Origin: Pseudomonas sp. KU43P
GTDB taxonomy: Bacteria; Pseudomonadota; Gammaproteobacteria; Pseudomonadales; Pseudomonadaceae
Reading direction: 5' to 3'
Length of the DNA: 64,000 nucleotides
Assembly (NCBI RefSeq): GCF_033095865.1
Contig: NZ_AP019365.1
Coordinates: forward strand, 2,143,501 to 2,207,500
Part shown: positions 1 through 8,637 of the stretch, piece by piece
Layout: each line of letters opens with the position of its first letter
How positions within the stretch are numbered: position 1 is the stretch's first letter
Program-made: the position numbers and the translations under genes
The notes under the pieces: model-generated
Seen by the model: only the letters and a program-made list of their open reading frames with translations
Database searches by the model: none
What the model was told of the DNA's origin: nothing

Positions 1-840
1 TCGTCTTCCTATATGCCGGTGGGCAAGGTGGAGCGGGTCGAGGGCGGTTTTCGCCTGAGCGGTCGCTGGGGCTTTTCTTCCGGCAGCCAGCACTGCCAGT
101 GGGCCTTCCTCGGGGCGCTGGTGCCGCCGGAAACACCGGGTGGCGCGCCGGACTATCGAACCTTCCTGGTGCCGTGCAGCGACTACCAGATACTCGACAA
201 CTGGAACGTCATGGGGCTGGAAGCCACCGGCTCCCACGACGTGCGGGTCGACAACGCCTTCGTGCCCGAATACCGCACCCATCGGGCAGCCGACGGCTTC
301 ATGCAGCAGAGCCCCGGCAACCAGGTGAACACCTCGGCGCTGTATCGCCTGCCGTTCGGGCAGATCTTCGTGCGCGCGGTGTCGACCTCGGCCATCGGCG
401 CCTTGCAGGGGGCGGTGGACCACTTCATCGCCCATAACCGAGCGCGAGTCGCCGTCAACGATGGCCGCAAGGTGCTCCAGGACCCGGCCGCGCAGAGCGC
501 GTTGGCCAACGCCATGGTCTGTGTCGACGAGTGCCGCACCGTGCTGCTGCGCAACTTCGAGCTGATGCTGGGCAGCGCCCGCGACGGCACCCCGCTGTAC
601 ATGCAGCTGCGGGTCAAGATGCGCTACGACTCGGCGCGGGTGGTCGACCGCTGCGCCAAGGCGGTCGCCGAGCTGATGTTCAACAGCGGCGCATCGACCA
701 TCTTCCGCGACCACCCGATCAATCGCGCCTTCCGTGACATCCACACCGGCCGCGCCCATGTGGCCAACAGCCCGGCCAAGTACGCCTGGAACCTGGGGGC
801 GGTGAGCATGGGCCAGGACAGCACCGACTTCTTCCTCTGA
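1..840 (+). CDS. hsaA: Steroid A-ring 4-hydroxylase, oxygenase component (HsaA/TesA2 type), 5' partial
   Basis: The frame is open from the first base to the stop at 838-840, so the N-terminus lies outside the window; about 279 codons are seen. The protein has the acyl-CoA dehydrogenase fold used by two-component flavin monooxygenases: a beta domain with WNVMGLEATGS and FVPEYR, then an all-helical C-terminal domain ending near MGQDSTDFFL. This architecture fits HsaA/TesA2, which hydroxylates the phenolic A ring of 3-HSA with reduced flavin from a partner reductase. The extradiol dioxygenase for the next step lies two genes downstream, which supports the role. No flavin reductase (HsaB) is visible; it may lie upstream. 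Fold assignment is firm; substrate is inferred from context. Confidence 0.8.
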   Translation, partial: SSSYMPVGKVERVEGGFRLSGRWGFSSGSQHCQWAFLGALVPPETPGGAPDYRTFLVPCSDYQILDNWNVMGLEATGSHDVRVDNAFVPEYRTHRAADGFMQQSPGNQVNTSALYRLPFGQIFVRAVSTSAIGALQGAVDHFIAHNRARVAVNDGRKVLQDPAAQSALANAMVCVDECRTVLLRNFELMLGSARDGTPLYMQLRVKMRYDSARVVDRCAKAVAELMFNSGASTIFRDHPINRAFRDIHTGRAHVANSPAKYAWNLGAVSMGQDSTDFFL

Positions 841-963
841 ACGCACCGGGCGCTCACCGCTTTCGGCTAGTCCATTTGTGGGATTCGAGCGCCCGGGCAA
901 TGCGTGAGGATGTGATCAAGGCCGGGCTCCCGGCCACGTCTGCAGAACAATAAGGAAAGGCAC

Positions 964-2088
964 ATGAAATTCTCGCTGATATACGAAGCCCAGACCATCG
1001 ATGCCAGCCGCGAGGGTGACCGCAAGATCTTCGATGACACCGTCGAGCAGGCGGTGCTGGCCGACCAGCTGGGCTTCGACACCTTCTGGTGCGTGGAGCA
1101 CACCGCGCTGACCAACTACTCGCACATGTCCGCACCCGAAACCATGCTGGCCTTCGTCGCCGGCAAGACCGAGCGCATCGGCATCGGCCATGGCGTGGTC
1201 TGCCTGCCGCCGGCGATGAACCACCCGGTGAAGGTCGCCGAGCGCATCGCCACCCTCGACCTGCTGTCCAAGGGGCGCGTGCATTTCGGCGTGGGCAAGG
1301 GCGGTACCCAGCAGGAGGCCGGCACCTTCGGCTACGACCTGGCGACCCTGCAGCCGCAGATCGACGAGGCCATGTACCTGATCCCGAAAATGTTCGTGCA
1401 GGACGAGATCGAACACCACGGTGACTTCGTCAAGATCCCGAAACGGCCGATCCACCCCAAGCCGTACCAGGACCCGCACCCGCCGATGTACCTGGCCTGC
1501 ACCAACACCGACTCGCTGAAGAACGCCGGTGGGCGTGGCATGGGCGCGCTGGTGCTGGGCTTCGGCGGGCCGGATGAAATCGCCAAGAAGGTCGCGGTGT
1601 ACCACGAGGCCTTCGACAACCGTGACGAACGCAAGCAGGTCGGTTTCCGCCCCAACCGCCACATCGCCGCGCTGTGTCCGGCAATCGTGCTGGAGGACAA
1701 CGAGCAGGCGCGCCACATCGGTATCCGTGGCCAGCGTTACTTCATGGAATCGCTGGGCTACTGGTACGGCGGTGGCGAGCGCCCGGACCCGGAAAAGTGG
1801 AAGGACGACACCTATGTCGACGGCAACGGCCAGGCAGTGATCAAGTCGCGCTTTGCCTCCGAGGAAGTGCGCGTCGACTTCTCCGACCCGACCATGGCGA
1901 TGATGAACCCCAACCACGCCTACGGCACCGTCGAAGACTGCATCGGCTATGTGCAGCGGCTGATCGACGCCGGGGCCGACGAGATCCTGTTCATCTGCCA
2001 GATGGGCACCGTGCCGCAGTGGGCGCAGCTGGAGACCCTGCGCAACATCGGCGAGAAAGTCATCCCGCACTTCCGCAAACAGCAGTAA
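964..2088 (+). CDS. LLM-class (luciferase-like) flavin-dependent monooxygenase
   Basis: A 374-residue protein with a bacterial luciferase-like TIM barrel: it opens MKFSLIYEAQ, then ADQLGFDTFWCVEHT, then LDLLSKGRVHFGVGKGG (the typical RxxxGVG strand), and closes with GTVEDCIGYVQRLIDAGADEI. Such enzymes use FMNH2 or F420H2 for oxygenation or reduction. AAGGAAAG sits 8 bases before the ATG. It is wedged between the A-ring hydroxylase gene and the extradiol dioxygenase gene, 19 bases before the latter, so it is co-transcribed with A-ring cleavage genes. It has no counterpart that I know in the textbook Hsa pathway. Substrate unknown; a side-chain or ring oxygenation, or a role beside HsaA, are both possible. 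Confidence 0.75.
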   Translation: MKFSLIYEAQTIDASREGDRKIFDDTVEQAVLADQLGFDTFWCVEHTALTNYSHMSAPETMLAFVAGKTERIGIGHGVVCLPPAMNHPVKVAERIATLDLLSKGRVHFGVGKGGTQQEAGTFGYDLATLQPQIDEAMYLIPKMFVQDEIEHHGDFVKIPKRPIHPKPYQDPHPPMYLACTNTDSLKNAGGRGMGALVLGFGGPDEIAKKVAVYHEAFDNRDERKQVGFRPNRHIAALCPAIVLEDNEQARHIGIRGQRYFMESLGYWYGGGERPDPEKWKDDTYVDGNGQAVIKSRFASEEVRVDFSDPTMAMMNPNHAYGTVEDCIGYVQRLIDAGADEILFICQMGTVPQWAQLETLRNIGEKVIPHFRKQQ

Positions 2089-2107
2089 CCAGACAAGGAG
2101 ACGGCAC

Positions 2108-3004
2108 ATGGATATCCGTGGCCTGGGGTATGTCACCGTGCAATCGCGCGACCTGCAGCAGTGGCGCCACTATGCCAGCCAGGTGCTGGGCATGATGGTG
2201 AGCGAGGACGAGTCCGGCGAGCGCCTGTTGCTGAAGATGGACGAGCGCCCTTATCGCATCCTGGTGCAGCACAGCGCCCAGGACGGCTTCGGCGCCTGCG
2301 GCTGGGAGGTGGCCAGCCAGGCCGCCTTCGACCAGGCCGTGGCCGAGCTGCGTGTCGGCGGCGTGACCGTGGAGCAGGGCGATGCCGGCCAGTGCGCCCA
2401 GCGCCGGGTGCAGGCGCTGGCGCTGTTCGCCGACCCCGACGGCAACCGTCACGAGCTGTACTGGGGCCCGCGGCAGGACTTTGCCCGCTTCGTCTCGCCG
2501 GTCGGTGTGCGCGGCTTCGTCAGCGACGACTTGGGCATGGGCCACGTGGTGCTGCCGGCGCCCACCTTCGAACGCTGCCGTGATTTTTACGAGCAGCTGA
2601 TGGGCTTCGGCCTCTCGGACCTGATGAAAGTCCGCTTCACCCCCGATCCGGCCGAGCCGGAAAAACGCATTCACTTCATGCACTGCAACAACGGCCGTCA
2701 CCACTCCCTGGCGATCTTCGAGTGCCCGGTTGCCAGCGGCTGCGTGCACATGATGGTCGAGGTCGACGGCCTCGACGAAGTCGGCCGCGGCCTGGACCGC
2801 CTGCACGCCCACGGCGTGAAACTGACCGCCACCCTCGGCCAGCACACCAACGACCAGATGATCTCCTTCTACATGCGCACGCCCTCGGGTTTCGACCTGG
2901 AGTACGGCTGCGACGGGCTGGTGGTCGACTGGAGCCGCCACACGCCGTTCGAGAGCACCGTGGTCAGCCAGTGGGGCCATGACTTCAGCGTTGGCCGCCA
3001 ATGA
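2108..3004 (+). CDS. hsaC: Extradiol ring-cleavage dioxygenase (HsaC/TesB type)
   Basis: A 298-residue type I extradiol dioxygenase with two vicinal-oxygen-chelate domains. Probable Fe(II) ligands are the His of GMGHVVLPAP (about residue 147), the His of NNGRHHSLAIF (about 200-212) and the Glu of GFDLEYGCDG (about 264). These enzymes meta-cleave the catechol made by HsaA (3,4-DHSA) between C4 and C5. The length matches two-domain enzymes such as BphC and HsaC. The SD-like AAGGAG lies 8 bases before the ATG. The product would be hydrolysed by the HsaD-like enzyme encoded near 21 kb. Family call is firm; steroid substrate follows from neighbours. Confidence 0.88.
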   Translation: MDIRGLGYVTVQSRDLQQWRHYASQVLGMMVSEDESGERLLLKMDERPYRILVQHSAQDGFGACGWEVASQAAFDQAVAELRVGGVTVEQGDAGQCAQRRVQALALFADPDGNRHELYWGPRQDFARFVSPVGVRGFVSDDLGMGHVVLPAPTFERCRDFYEQLMGFGLSDLMKVRFTPDPAEPEKRIHFMHCNNGRHHSLAIFECPVASGCVHMMVEVDGLDEVGRGLDRLHAHGVKLTATLGQHTNDQMISFYMRTPSGFDLEYGCDGLVVDWSRHTPFESTVVSQWGHDFSVGRQ

Positions 3005-3015
3005 GGACAGTACCC

Positions 3016-3897
3016 ATGGACAAACAGATGACCACCGCCGAAATGGTCGCCCAGCTGCAGGACGGCATGACCCTGGGCATCGGCGGCTGGGGCCCGCGGC
3101 GCAAACCGATGGCGCTGATCCGCGAGATCCTGCGCTCGAACCTCAAGGACCTGACCATCGTCGCCTACGGCGGGGCCGATGTCGGCATGCTGTGCGCTGC
3201 TGGCAAGGTGAAGAAGCTGGTGTTCGCCTTCGTGTCCCTCGATTTCATTCCCCTGGAGCCGCACTTTCGCAAGGCGCGCCAGGAAGGGGCCATCGAGGTG
3301 ATGGAAATCGATGAAGGCATGCTGCTGCTGGGCCTGCGGGCGGCAGCGATGAACGTGCCCTTCATCCCCACGGCCGTCGGCCTGGGCACCGACGTGCTGC
3401 GCTGCAACCCGGACATCAAGCTGGTGGCCTCGCCGTATGCCGACGGCCGTGACTGGGTCGCCATGCCGGCGCTCAAGCTCGACGCGGCGCTGGTCCACGT
3501 CGACCGCGCCGACGCCCGCGGCGTCTGCCAGATCGCTGGCCCCGACCACTACATGGACGACCTGTTCGTGCGGGCTGCGGCGCGCACCTTCGTCACCTGC
3601 GACGAACTTGTGCCCAGCGACTGGTTCCATGCCGAGCCGTCGCGTGCGCACCAGGTGTTCTGGGAGCGCAACCTGACCACCGCAGTCGCCCATGTGCCGG
3701 GGGGCGCACACCCCTCGTCCTGCGCGCCGCTGTATGGCTTCGATGTGCCGCACTTCAAGGCCTACGCCGCCTCGGCGCAAAGCGAGGCCGACTGGCAGGG
3801 GTACGTCGACCACTACGTGGGCTGTTCCCACGCCCAGTACCTGGAACGTTGCGGCGGCCTCGAAGCCATCCGCCAACTGCCCCTGCCGGTTTTCTAA
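3016..3897 (+). CDS. ipdA: Steroid ring-opening CoA-transferase family hydrolase, subunit A (IpdA)
   Basis: A 293-residue CoA-transferase-fold alpha subunit. Near the N-terminus it has GIGGWGPRRKPMALIREI, which resembles the IpdA signature, followed by YGGADVGMLCAAGKV. IpdAB is not a transferase: it hydrolytically opens the last ring of the steroid nucleus (COCHEA-CoA in actinobacteria; ScdL1L2 in Comamonas). I chose ATG 3016 because GAGG lies 8 bases upstream; an earlier ATG at 3001 overlaps the previous stop but has no SD. The B subunit follows after 12 bases. Recognition of the pair by order and motifs is strong. Confidence 0.88.
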   Translation: MDKQMTTAEMVAQLQDGMTLGIGGWGPRRKPMALIREILRSNLKDLTIVAYGGADVGMLCAAGKVKKLVFAFVSLDFIPLEPHFRKARQEGAIEVMEIDEGMLLLGLRAAAMNVPFIPTAVGLGTDVLRCNPDIKLVASPYADGRDWVAMPALKLDAALVHVDRADARGVCQIAGPDHYMDDLFVRAAARTFVTCDELVPSDWFHAEPSRAHQVFWERNLTTAVAHVPGGAHPSSCAPLYGFDVPHFKAYAASAQSEADWQGYVDHYVGCSHAQYLERCGGLEAIRQLPLPVF

Positions 3898-3909
3898 GCG
3901 AGGAACGCC

Positions 3910-4701
3910 ATGACCACCGCACACCCTTACAGCCTCGCCGAACTGATGATCTGCGCCGCCGCCCAGGCCTGGCGCGACGACGGCGAGGTGCTGGCCACCG
4001 GCATTGGCGTGATCCCGCGCCTGGCCGCTTCGCTGAGCATGCTCGACGGTAACCCCCGGCTGATGATGACCGACTCGGAGGCCTACATGGTCGCCGAACC
4101 GGTGCCGGTAGGCCCACGCAACGGCCATGAGCCCAAACGCGACAGCTGGATGGGCTTCTCGCGGATCTTCGACAACGTCTGGAGCGGCAAGCGCCACGCG
4201 ATGATCGGGCCGATCCAGGTCGACCGCTTCGGCCAGGCCAACCTGTCGTGCATCGGCGACTACGCCAAACCCAAGTCGCAGATGCTCGGCGTGCGCGGCT
4301 TGCCGGGCAACTCCATCAGCCATGCCAACTCGTTCTACGTGCCCAGCCACAACCGCCGGGTGTTCGTCGAAGGCGAGTGCGACATGGTTTCGTCGGTGGG
4401 CTACAACCCGGCTCGCCTGGCCCGTGGCTGGGCATTGGAAGACATCGATATCCGCCTGATCGTCACCGACCTGTGCGTGCTGGACTTCCTCGGCCCTCGG
4501 CACCAGGTGCGGGTGCGCTCGCTGCACCCCGGGGTGAGCCTGGACGAGGTGCGCGACAACACCGGCTTCGAACTGCATGTGCCAGAGCAGGTGCCGCTCA
4601 CCACGGCGCCCACCCAGGCGCAACTGCAGCTGATCCAGCGGCTGGACCCTCACGCGCTGCGCGCCAGCCAGCTCAAGGGCAACCCGCCCGGCCAGCGCTG
4701 A
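3910..4701 (+). CDS. ipdB: Steroid ring-opening hydrolase, subunit B (IpdB)
   Basis: A 263-residue CoA-transferase beta-subunit homologue, directly after ipdA, preceded by GAGGAAC. It starts with helical ELMICAAAQAWRDDGEVLATGIGVIPRLAASL, typical of IpdB, and continues with MTDSEAYMV and GPIQVDRFGQANLSCIGD. It should form the heteromeric IpdAB hydrolase that opens the C ring remnant after A/B ring removal. In known steroid degraders the two subunits are always adjacent. No disruption is seen. Confidence 0.88.
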   Translation: MTTAHPYSLAELMICAAAQAWRDDGEVLATGIGVIPRLAASLSMLDGNPRLMMTDSEAYMVAEPVPVGPRNGHEPKRDSWMGFSRIFDNVWSGKRHAMIGPIQVDRFGQANLSCIGDYAKPKSQMLGVRGLPGNSISHANSFYVPSHNRRVFVEGECDMVSSVGYNPARLARGWALEDIDIRLIVTDLCVLDFLGPRHQVRVRSLHPGVSLDEVRDNTGFELHVPEQVPLTTAPTQAQLQLIQRLDPHALRASQLKGNPPGQR

Positions 4702-4739
4702 GCCGCACAAGGCCAACACCTCGAATCGGAGTAGCAGCA

Positions 4740-5612
4740 ATGAGCGAGCAAGACATCACACCCGCCGATGAGGTGGTGCTGTACGAAGTACGGGGTGCGG
4801 TGGCCCTGGTGACCATGAACCGGCCCGCGTTCCACAACGCCCAGAACTCACGCATGACCTATGCCCTGGATGCAGCATTCGCCCGCGCCTGCGCCGATGA
4901 CGCGGTGAAGGTCATCGTGCTGCGCGGCGCGGGCAAGCACTTTTCTGCCGGCCACGACATCGGCACCCCGGGGCGCGATGTGGACCAGAGCTTCGACCGG
5001 GTCAGCCTGTGGTACGACCACGTCAACAAGCCGGGCGGCGAGTTTCTCTACGCCCGTGAACAGGAGGTCTACCTGGGCATGTGCCGGCGTTGGCGCGACA
5101 TGCCCAAGCCCACCATCGCCATGGTCCAGGGCGCCTGCATCGCCGGTGGCCTGATGCTGGCCTGGGTCTGCGACCTGATCGTCGCCAGCGACGACGCCTG
5201 GTTCCGCGACCCGGTGGTGCGCATGGGCATACCGGGGGTGGAATATTTCGCCCACGTGCACGAGCTGAACCCGCGTATCGCCAAGGAGTTCCTGCTCCTG
5301 GGCAACCCCATGCCGGCGGCCCGCGCCTACCAGATGGGCATGCTCAACCAGGTCGTCCCCCGCGAGCAGCTGGAGCAGGCCACGCTGGCCATGGCCGAGC
5401 AACTGGCACAGATGCCGCGCCTGGGCCTGCAACTGGCCAAGCAGGCGGTGAACAACGCCGAGGACCTGATGGGCAAGCGCGCCACCATGGACATGGTGTT
5501 CGGCCTGCACCACTTCGCCCACGCCCACAACGAGCTGGTCTGCGGCGACCGCCTGGGCGGCCACGACGCCCGCTCCATGGCCAGCGCGCAACGTGAAACG
5601 GGGAGGGCGTGA
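4740..5612 (+). CDS. Enoyl-CoA hydratase/isomerase (crotonase) of the steroid cluster
   Basis: A 290-residue crotonase. Oxyanion-hole segments are GKHFSAGHDIG (about residues 63-73) and ACIAGGLMLAW (about 132-142). An unusual 40-residue insert rich in polar residues follows the first, and the C-terminus (HHFAHAHNEL) resembles hydratases of HIP and ring C/D pathways. Likely hydrates or isomerises a CoA ester produced by one of the dehydrogenases in this operon; the Comamonas ScdN hydratase is a plausible counterpart. It starts at ATG 4740 after CGGAG and is 38 bases from ipdB. Exact step not provable from sequence. Confidence 0.75.
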   Translation: MSEQDITPADEVVLYEVRGAVALVTMNRPAFHNAQNSRMTYALDAAFARACADDAVKVIVLRGAGKHFSAGHDIGTPGRDVDQSFDRVSLWYDHVNKPGGEFLYAREQEVYLGMCRRWRDMPKPTIAMVQGACIAGGLMLAWVCDLIVASDDAWFRDPVVRMGIPGVEYFAHVHELNPRIAKEFLLLGNPMPAARAYQMGMLNQVVPREQLEQATLAMAEQLAQMPRLGLQLAKQAVNNAEDLMGKRATMDMVFGLHHFAHAHNELVCGDRLGGHDARSMASAQRETGRA

Positions 5613-5613
5613 G

Positions 5614-6681
5614 ATGGCCGTGTCACTGCAGACGCGCCTGACCGCCTTGCTCGGTTGCCGCTACCCGATCATCCAGACGGCCATGGGCTGGGTCGCCGAC
5701 CCGCGCCTGGTGGCCGCCACCTGCAACGCCGGTGGTTTCGGCTTCCTTGCCGGGGCGACCATCGAGCCGCGGCAGATGGAGGCGGCGATCGTGGAAACCC
5801 GGCGCCTCACCGACCAGCCGTTCGGGGTCAACTTCCACATGTACCAGGCCAACGCCGCCGACATCGTCGAGCTGGTGCTGCGCCACAAGGTGCGGGCGGT
5901 GAGCTACAGCCGTTCGCCCGGCAAGCAGATGATCGCCCGCCTCAAGGACGCCGGCGTGGTCTGCATGCCCACCGTCGGTGCCCTCAAGCACGCGCAGAAG
6001 GCCGTGGAGATGGGCGCCGATGTGGTCACCGTGCAGGGCGGCGAGGGCGGTGGGCACACCGGCACCGTGCCCACGGCGATGCTGCTGGGCCAGGTGCTCG
6101 ATGCGGTCCAGGTGCCGGTGGTGGCCGCGGGCGGCTTCAAGGACGGCCGTGGCCTGGTGGCGGCCCTGGCCCAGGGGGCCGACGGCATCGCCATGGGCAC
6201 GCGCTTTCTGATGAGCGCCGAGAGCCCGGTGCCAGCCGCCACGCTGGCGCGCTACCTGGCGGTGCGCGACCCGGCCCAGGTGATCGTCAGCCGGGCCATC
6301 GACGGCATGCCGCAACGCATGATCCGCAACGAGCTGCTGGATTCGCTGGAGTCCGGCAACAGCCTGCGCCGCTGGCTGCTGGCGCTGCGCAGCGGCCTGG
6401 CCTACCGCCGCCATACCGGCCTGGGCCTGGGCGAGCTGCTGGGCAGCGCGCTGAAAATGCGCCAGGGCGGCGGCCTGACTGCCGCCCAGAGCCTGATGGC
6501 CGCCAACGCACCGATGGTGATCCAGAAGGCCATGGTCGAAGGCCGCCCAGCCGAGGGCGTGCTGCCGGCCGGGCAGGTGGCTGCCGGTATCGACAGCCTG
6601 CCCGATTGCGCCGAATTGATAGAGCAGATCGTCCAGGATGCCGAGCGGCACCTGGACGCGCTGTACCGCCGACTTTCCTGA
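5614..6681 (+). CDS. ipdC: NPD-family flavin reductase/dehydrogenase (IpdC/ScdK type)
   Basis: A 355-residue nitronate-monooxygenase-like TIM barrel binding FMN. Seen are PIIQTAMGWVADPRLVAATCNAGGFGFLAGAT-like opening (residues about 13-45), VNFHMYQANA, and the phosphate-binding VVAAGGFKDGRG with GADGIAMGTRF (about 175-200). In steroid clusters this family member, next to ipdA and ipdB, is IpdC (ScdK), which removes the 5-hydroxyl function of the HIC-CoA intermediate. The start ATG 5614 is one base after the upstream stop and follows GGGAGGGCGTGAG. The neighbourhood ipdA-ipdB-crotonase-ipdC matches actinobacterial and Comamonas operons, so the specific role is likely. Confidence 0.83.
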   Translation: MAVSLQTRLTALLGCRYPIIQTAMGWVADPRLVAATCNAGGFGFLAGATIEPRQMEAAIVETRRLTDQPFGVNFHMYQANAADIVELVLRHKVRAVSYSRSPGKQMIARLKDAGVVCMPTVGALKHAQKAVEMGADVVTVQGGEGGGHTGTVPTAMLLGQVLDAVQVPVVAAGGFKDGRGLVAALAQGADGIAMGTRFLMSAESPVPAATLARYLAVRDPAQVIVSRAIDGMPQRMIRNELLDSLESGNSLRRWLLALRSGLAYRRHTGLGLGELLGSALKMRQGGGLTAAQSLMAANAPMVIQKAMVEGRPAEGVLPAGQVAAGIDSLPDCAELIEQIVQDAERHLDALYRRLS

Positions 6682-6693
6682 GGGGGAATCCCG

Positions 6694-7449
6694 ATGCAAG
6701 CATTCAACGTCACCATCGACCGCGGCATCGCCGAGCTGGTGTTCGATCACCCGCCGGTCAATGCCTTCAACAGCCAGGGCTGGGCCGATATCGCCCGCAC
6801 CCTGGACGCGCTGGGCCGCGACGACAGGGTGCGGGTGATCGTCATCCGTGCCGAGGGCCGCGGCTTCTGCGCCGGGGTCGACATCAAGGAGCTGGCCGCC
6901 GACGCCAACCTGATCGTGGCGGTCAACAAGGGCAACTACGACACCTTCAAGGCCATTCACCGCAACCCGCTGCCGGTGATCGTCGCCGTGCACGGCTTCG
7001 TGCTGGGCGGCGGGATCGGCATCTGCGGCGCCGCCGACATTCTGCTCGCCTCCGACTGCGCCCGCTTCGGCGTACCCGAGGTAGACCGTGGCGCCATGGG
7101 CGGCGGCGCGCACCTGCAGCGGCTGTTCCCGGTGCAGAAGGTGCGCCACATGTACTTCACCGGCGAAATGATCGACGCCGCCGAGGCGTACCGCCTGGGC
7201 GCCGTGGAGCGCGTGGTGCCGCGTGAACAGCTGCGCGAGGCCGCACTGCAGATCGCCGCGTCCATCGCGGGCAAGAGCGCGGCCATGATCCGCCTGGCCA
7301 AAGAGGCGCTCAACGGCATCGAGGACGGCAACCTCGAAGACAAGTACCGCCGCGAACAGGGCTTCACCCTGGAGGCGTACCGTGCCCAGGACTCCCAGGA
7401 AGCGCGCGACTCGTTCGTCGAGAAGCGCAGCGCTCACTTCAACGGCTGA
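6694..7449 (+). CDS. echA20: Crotonase, probable ring-D hydrolase (EchA20/ScdY type)
   Basis: A 251-residue crotonase with RGFCAGVDIKEL (about residues 57-68) and GFVLGGGIGICGAADI (about 98-113), then PEVDRGAMGGGAHLQRLFP. EchA20-like proteins of about 250 residues sit beside ipdABC in known clusters and open the five-membered ring by C-C hydrolysis. The GVDIKE motif and the LFP-containing loop fit that subgroup better than fatty-acid hydratases. It follows ipdC by 12 bases with GAGGGGG as SD. Family firm, specific function inferred. Confidence 0.75.
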   Translation: MQAFNVTIDRGIAELVFDHPPVNAFNSQGWADIARTLDALGRDDRVRVIVIRAEGRGFCAGVDIKELAADANLIVAVNKGNYDTFKAIHRNPLPVIVAVHGFVLGGGIGICGAADILLASDCARFGVPEVDRGAMGGGAHLQRLFPVQKVRHMYFTGEMIDAAEAYRLGAVERVVPREQLREAALQIAASIAGKSAAMIRLAKEALNGIEDGNLEDKYRREQGFTLEAYRAQDSQEARDSFVEKRSAHFNG

Positions 7450-7460
7450 GGGCAGCGACC

Positions 7461-8627
7461 ATGGACCTGACCTACACCAAGGCTCAACAGGCATTCCGAG
7501 CCCAAGTGCGCGCCTGGCTCGAAGCCAATGTGCCCAGCGAGCCGCTGCCCTCGTTCGACACCGAAGAGGGCTTTGCCGCGCACCGCGCCTGGGAAGCCAC
7601 GCTCAACGAGGGGCGCTGGGGCATGGTCACCTGGCCCACCCGGCTGGGTGGGCGGGGCTGCGACCTGATCGAGTGGCTGATCTTCGAAGAAGAGTACTAC
7701 CGTGCCGGCGCCCCGGCGCGGGTCAACCAGAACGGCATCTTCCTGCTCGGCCCCACCCTGATGGAGTACGGCACCGAGGAGCAGAAGGCGCGCTTTCTGC
7801 CGCGCATGGCCACCGGGCAGGACATCTGGGCTCAGGGCTGGTCGGAGCCGGGCGCCGGCTCCGACATGGCGGCGATCCGTGCCAAGGCCGTGCGCGACGG
7901 CGACCACTATGTGCTCAACGGCCAGAAGACCTGGTCGACCCGCGCCGTATGGGCCGACTGGGTGTTCTGCATCTTCCGCACCGACCCTGCGTCCCAGCGC
8001 CACCACGGGCTGACCTTCATCCTGGTGCCGTTGAACAGCCCCGGCATCACCGTGCGGCCGATCCCGCAGTTGAACGGCCTGCCGGGTTTCGCCGAGATCT
8101 TCTTCGACGATGTGCGGGTGCCGGTAGACAACGTGCTGGGTGGTGAGGGCATGGGCTGGCATGTGGCGATGTCCACCGCAGGCTTCGAGCGCGGGCTGAT
8201 GCTGCGCTCGCCAGCGCGCTTCCAGGAAACCGCACGGCGCCTGGTGCAGCTGTACCAGGCCAACCGCGAGCGCGCCGACCGCGACCCGGCCATCGGTGAG
8301 GCGGTGATGCGCTGCTGGCTGGATGCCGAGGCCTACACCCAGCTCACCTACATGACCGCCTCGAAGCTGGTGAAGGGCGGGCGGATCGGGCCGGAGTCCT
8401 CGACCAACAAGATCTTCTGGTCCGAGCTGGACCTGCGCCTGCACGACACCGCCATGAGCATCCTCGGCCTGCGCGGCGAGCTGCTGCCCGAGGCCCCGGC
8501 CGCCGGCGACGTCGGCCCGTGGCTGGAAGGCTTCCTGTTCGCCCAGGCCGGGCCGATCTACGCCGGCACCAACGAGATCCAGCGCAACATCATCGCCGAA
8601 CGCATGCTCGGCATGCCGCGCGCCTGA
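7461..8627 (+). CDS. Acyl-CoA dehydrogenase, subunit of a steroid-type heteromer (pair 1)
   Basis: A 388-residue acyl-CoA dehydrogenase. Features are the N-terminal helical domain, AQGWSEPGAGSDMAAIRAKA (flavin/substrate contact), NGQKTWSTRAVWADW, and the C-terminal YAGTNEIQRNIIAERMLGMPR. Steroid degraders use alpha2-beta2 dehydrogenases encoded by adjacent genes of unequal length (FadE types; ScdC1C2 in Comamonas). The next gene, 10 bases away, encodes a shorter, divergent partner, so these two probably form one enzyme that introduces a double bond in a ring-derived CoA ester. Confidence 0.83.
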   Translation: MDLTYTKAQQAFRAQVRAWLEANVPSEPLPSFDTEEGFAAHRAWEATLNEGRWGMVTWPTRLGGRGCDLIEWLIFEEEYYRAGAPARVNQNGIFLLGPTLMEYGTEEQKARFLPRMATGQDIWAQGWSEPGAGSDMAAIRAKAVRDGDHYVLNGQKTWSTRAVWADWVFCIFRTDPASQRHHGLTFILVPLNSPGITVRPIPQLNGLPGFAEIFFDDVRVPVDNVLGGEGMGWHVAMSTAGFERGLMLRSPARFQETARRLVQLYQANRERADRDPAIGEAVMRCWLDAEAYTQLTYMTASKLVKGGRIGPESSTNKIFWSELDLRLHDTAMSILGLRGELLPEAPAAGDVGPWLEGFLFAQAGPIYAGTNEIQRNIIAERMLGMPRA

Positions 8628-8637
8628 GGAGCAGACC

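Noticed and set aside
861..885. Another GTCC dyad before the luciferase-like gene
   Set aside because: AGTCC is followed by ATTTGTGGGA, which lacks the GGAC half at the right spacing.
4248..4739. N-terminal extension of the crotonase gene at 4740
   Set aside because: The extension overlaps ipdB in another frame and is Arg/Pro-rich; ATG 4740 has an SD.
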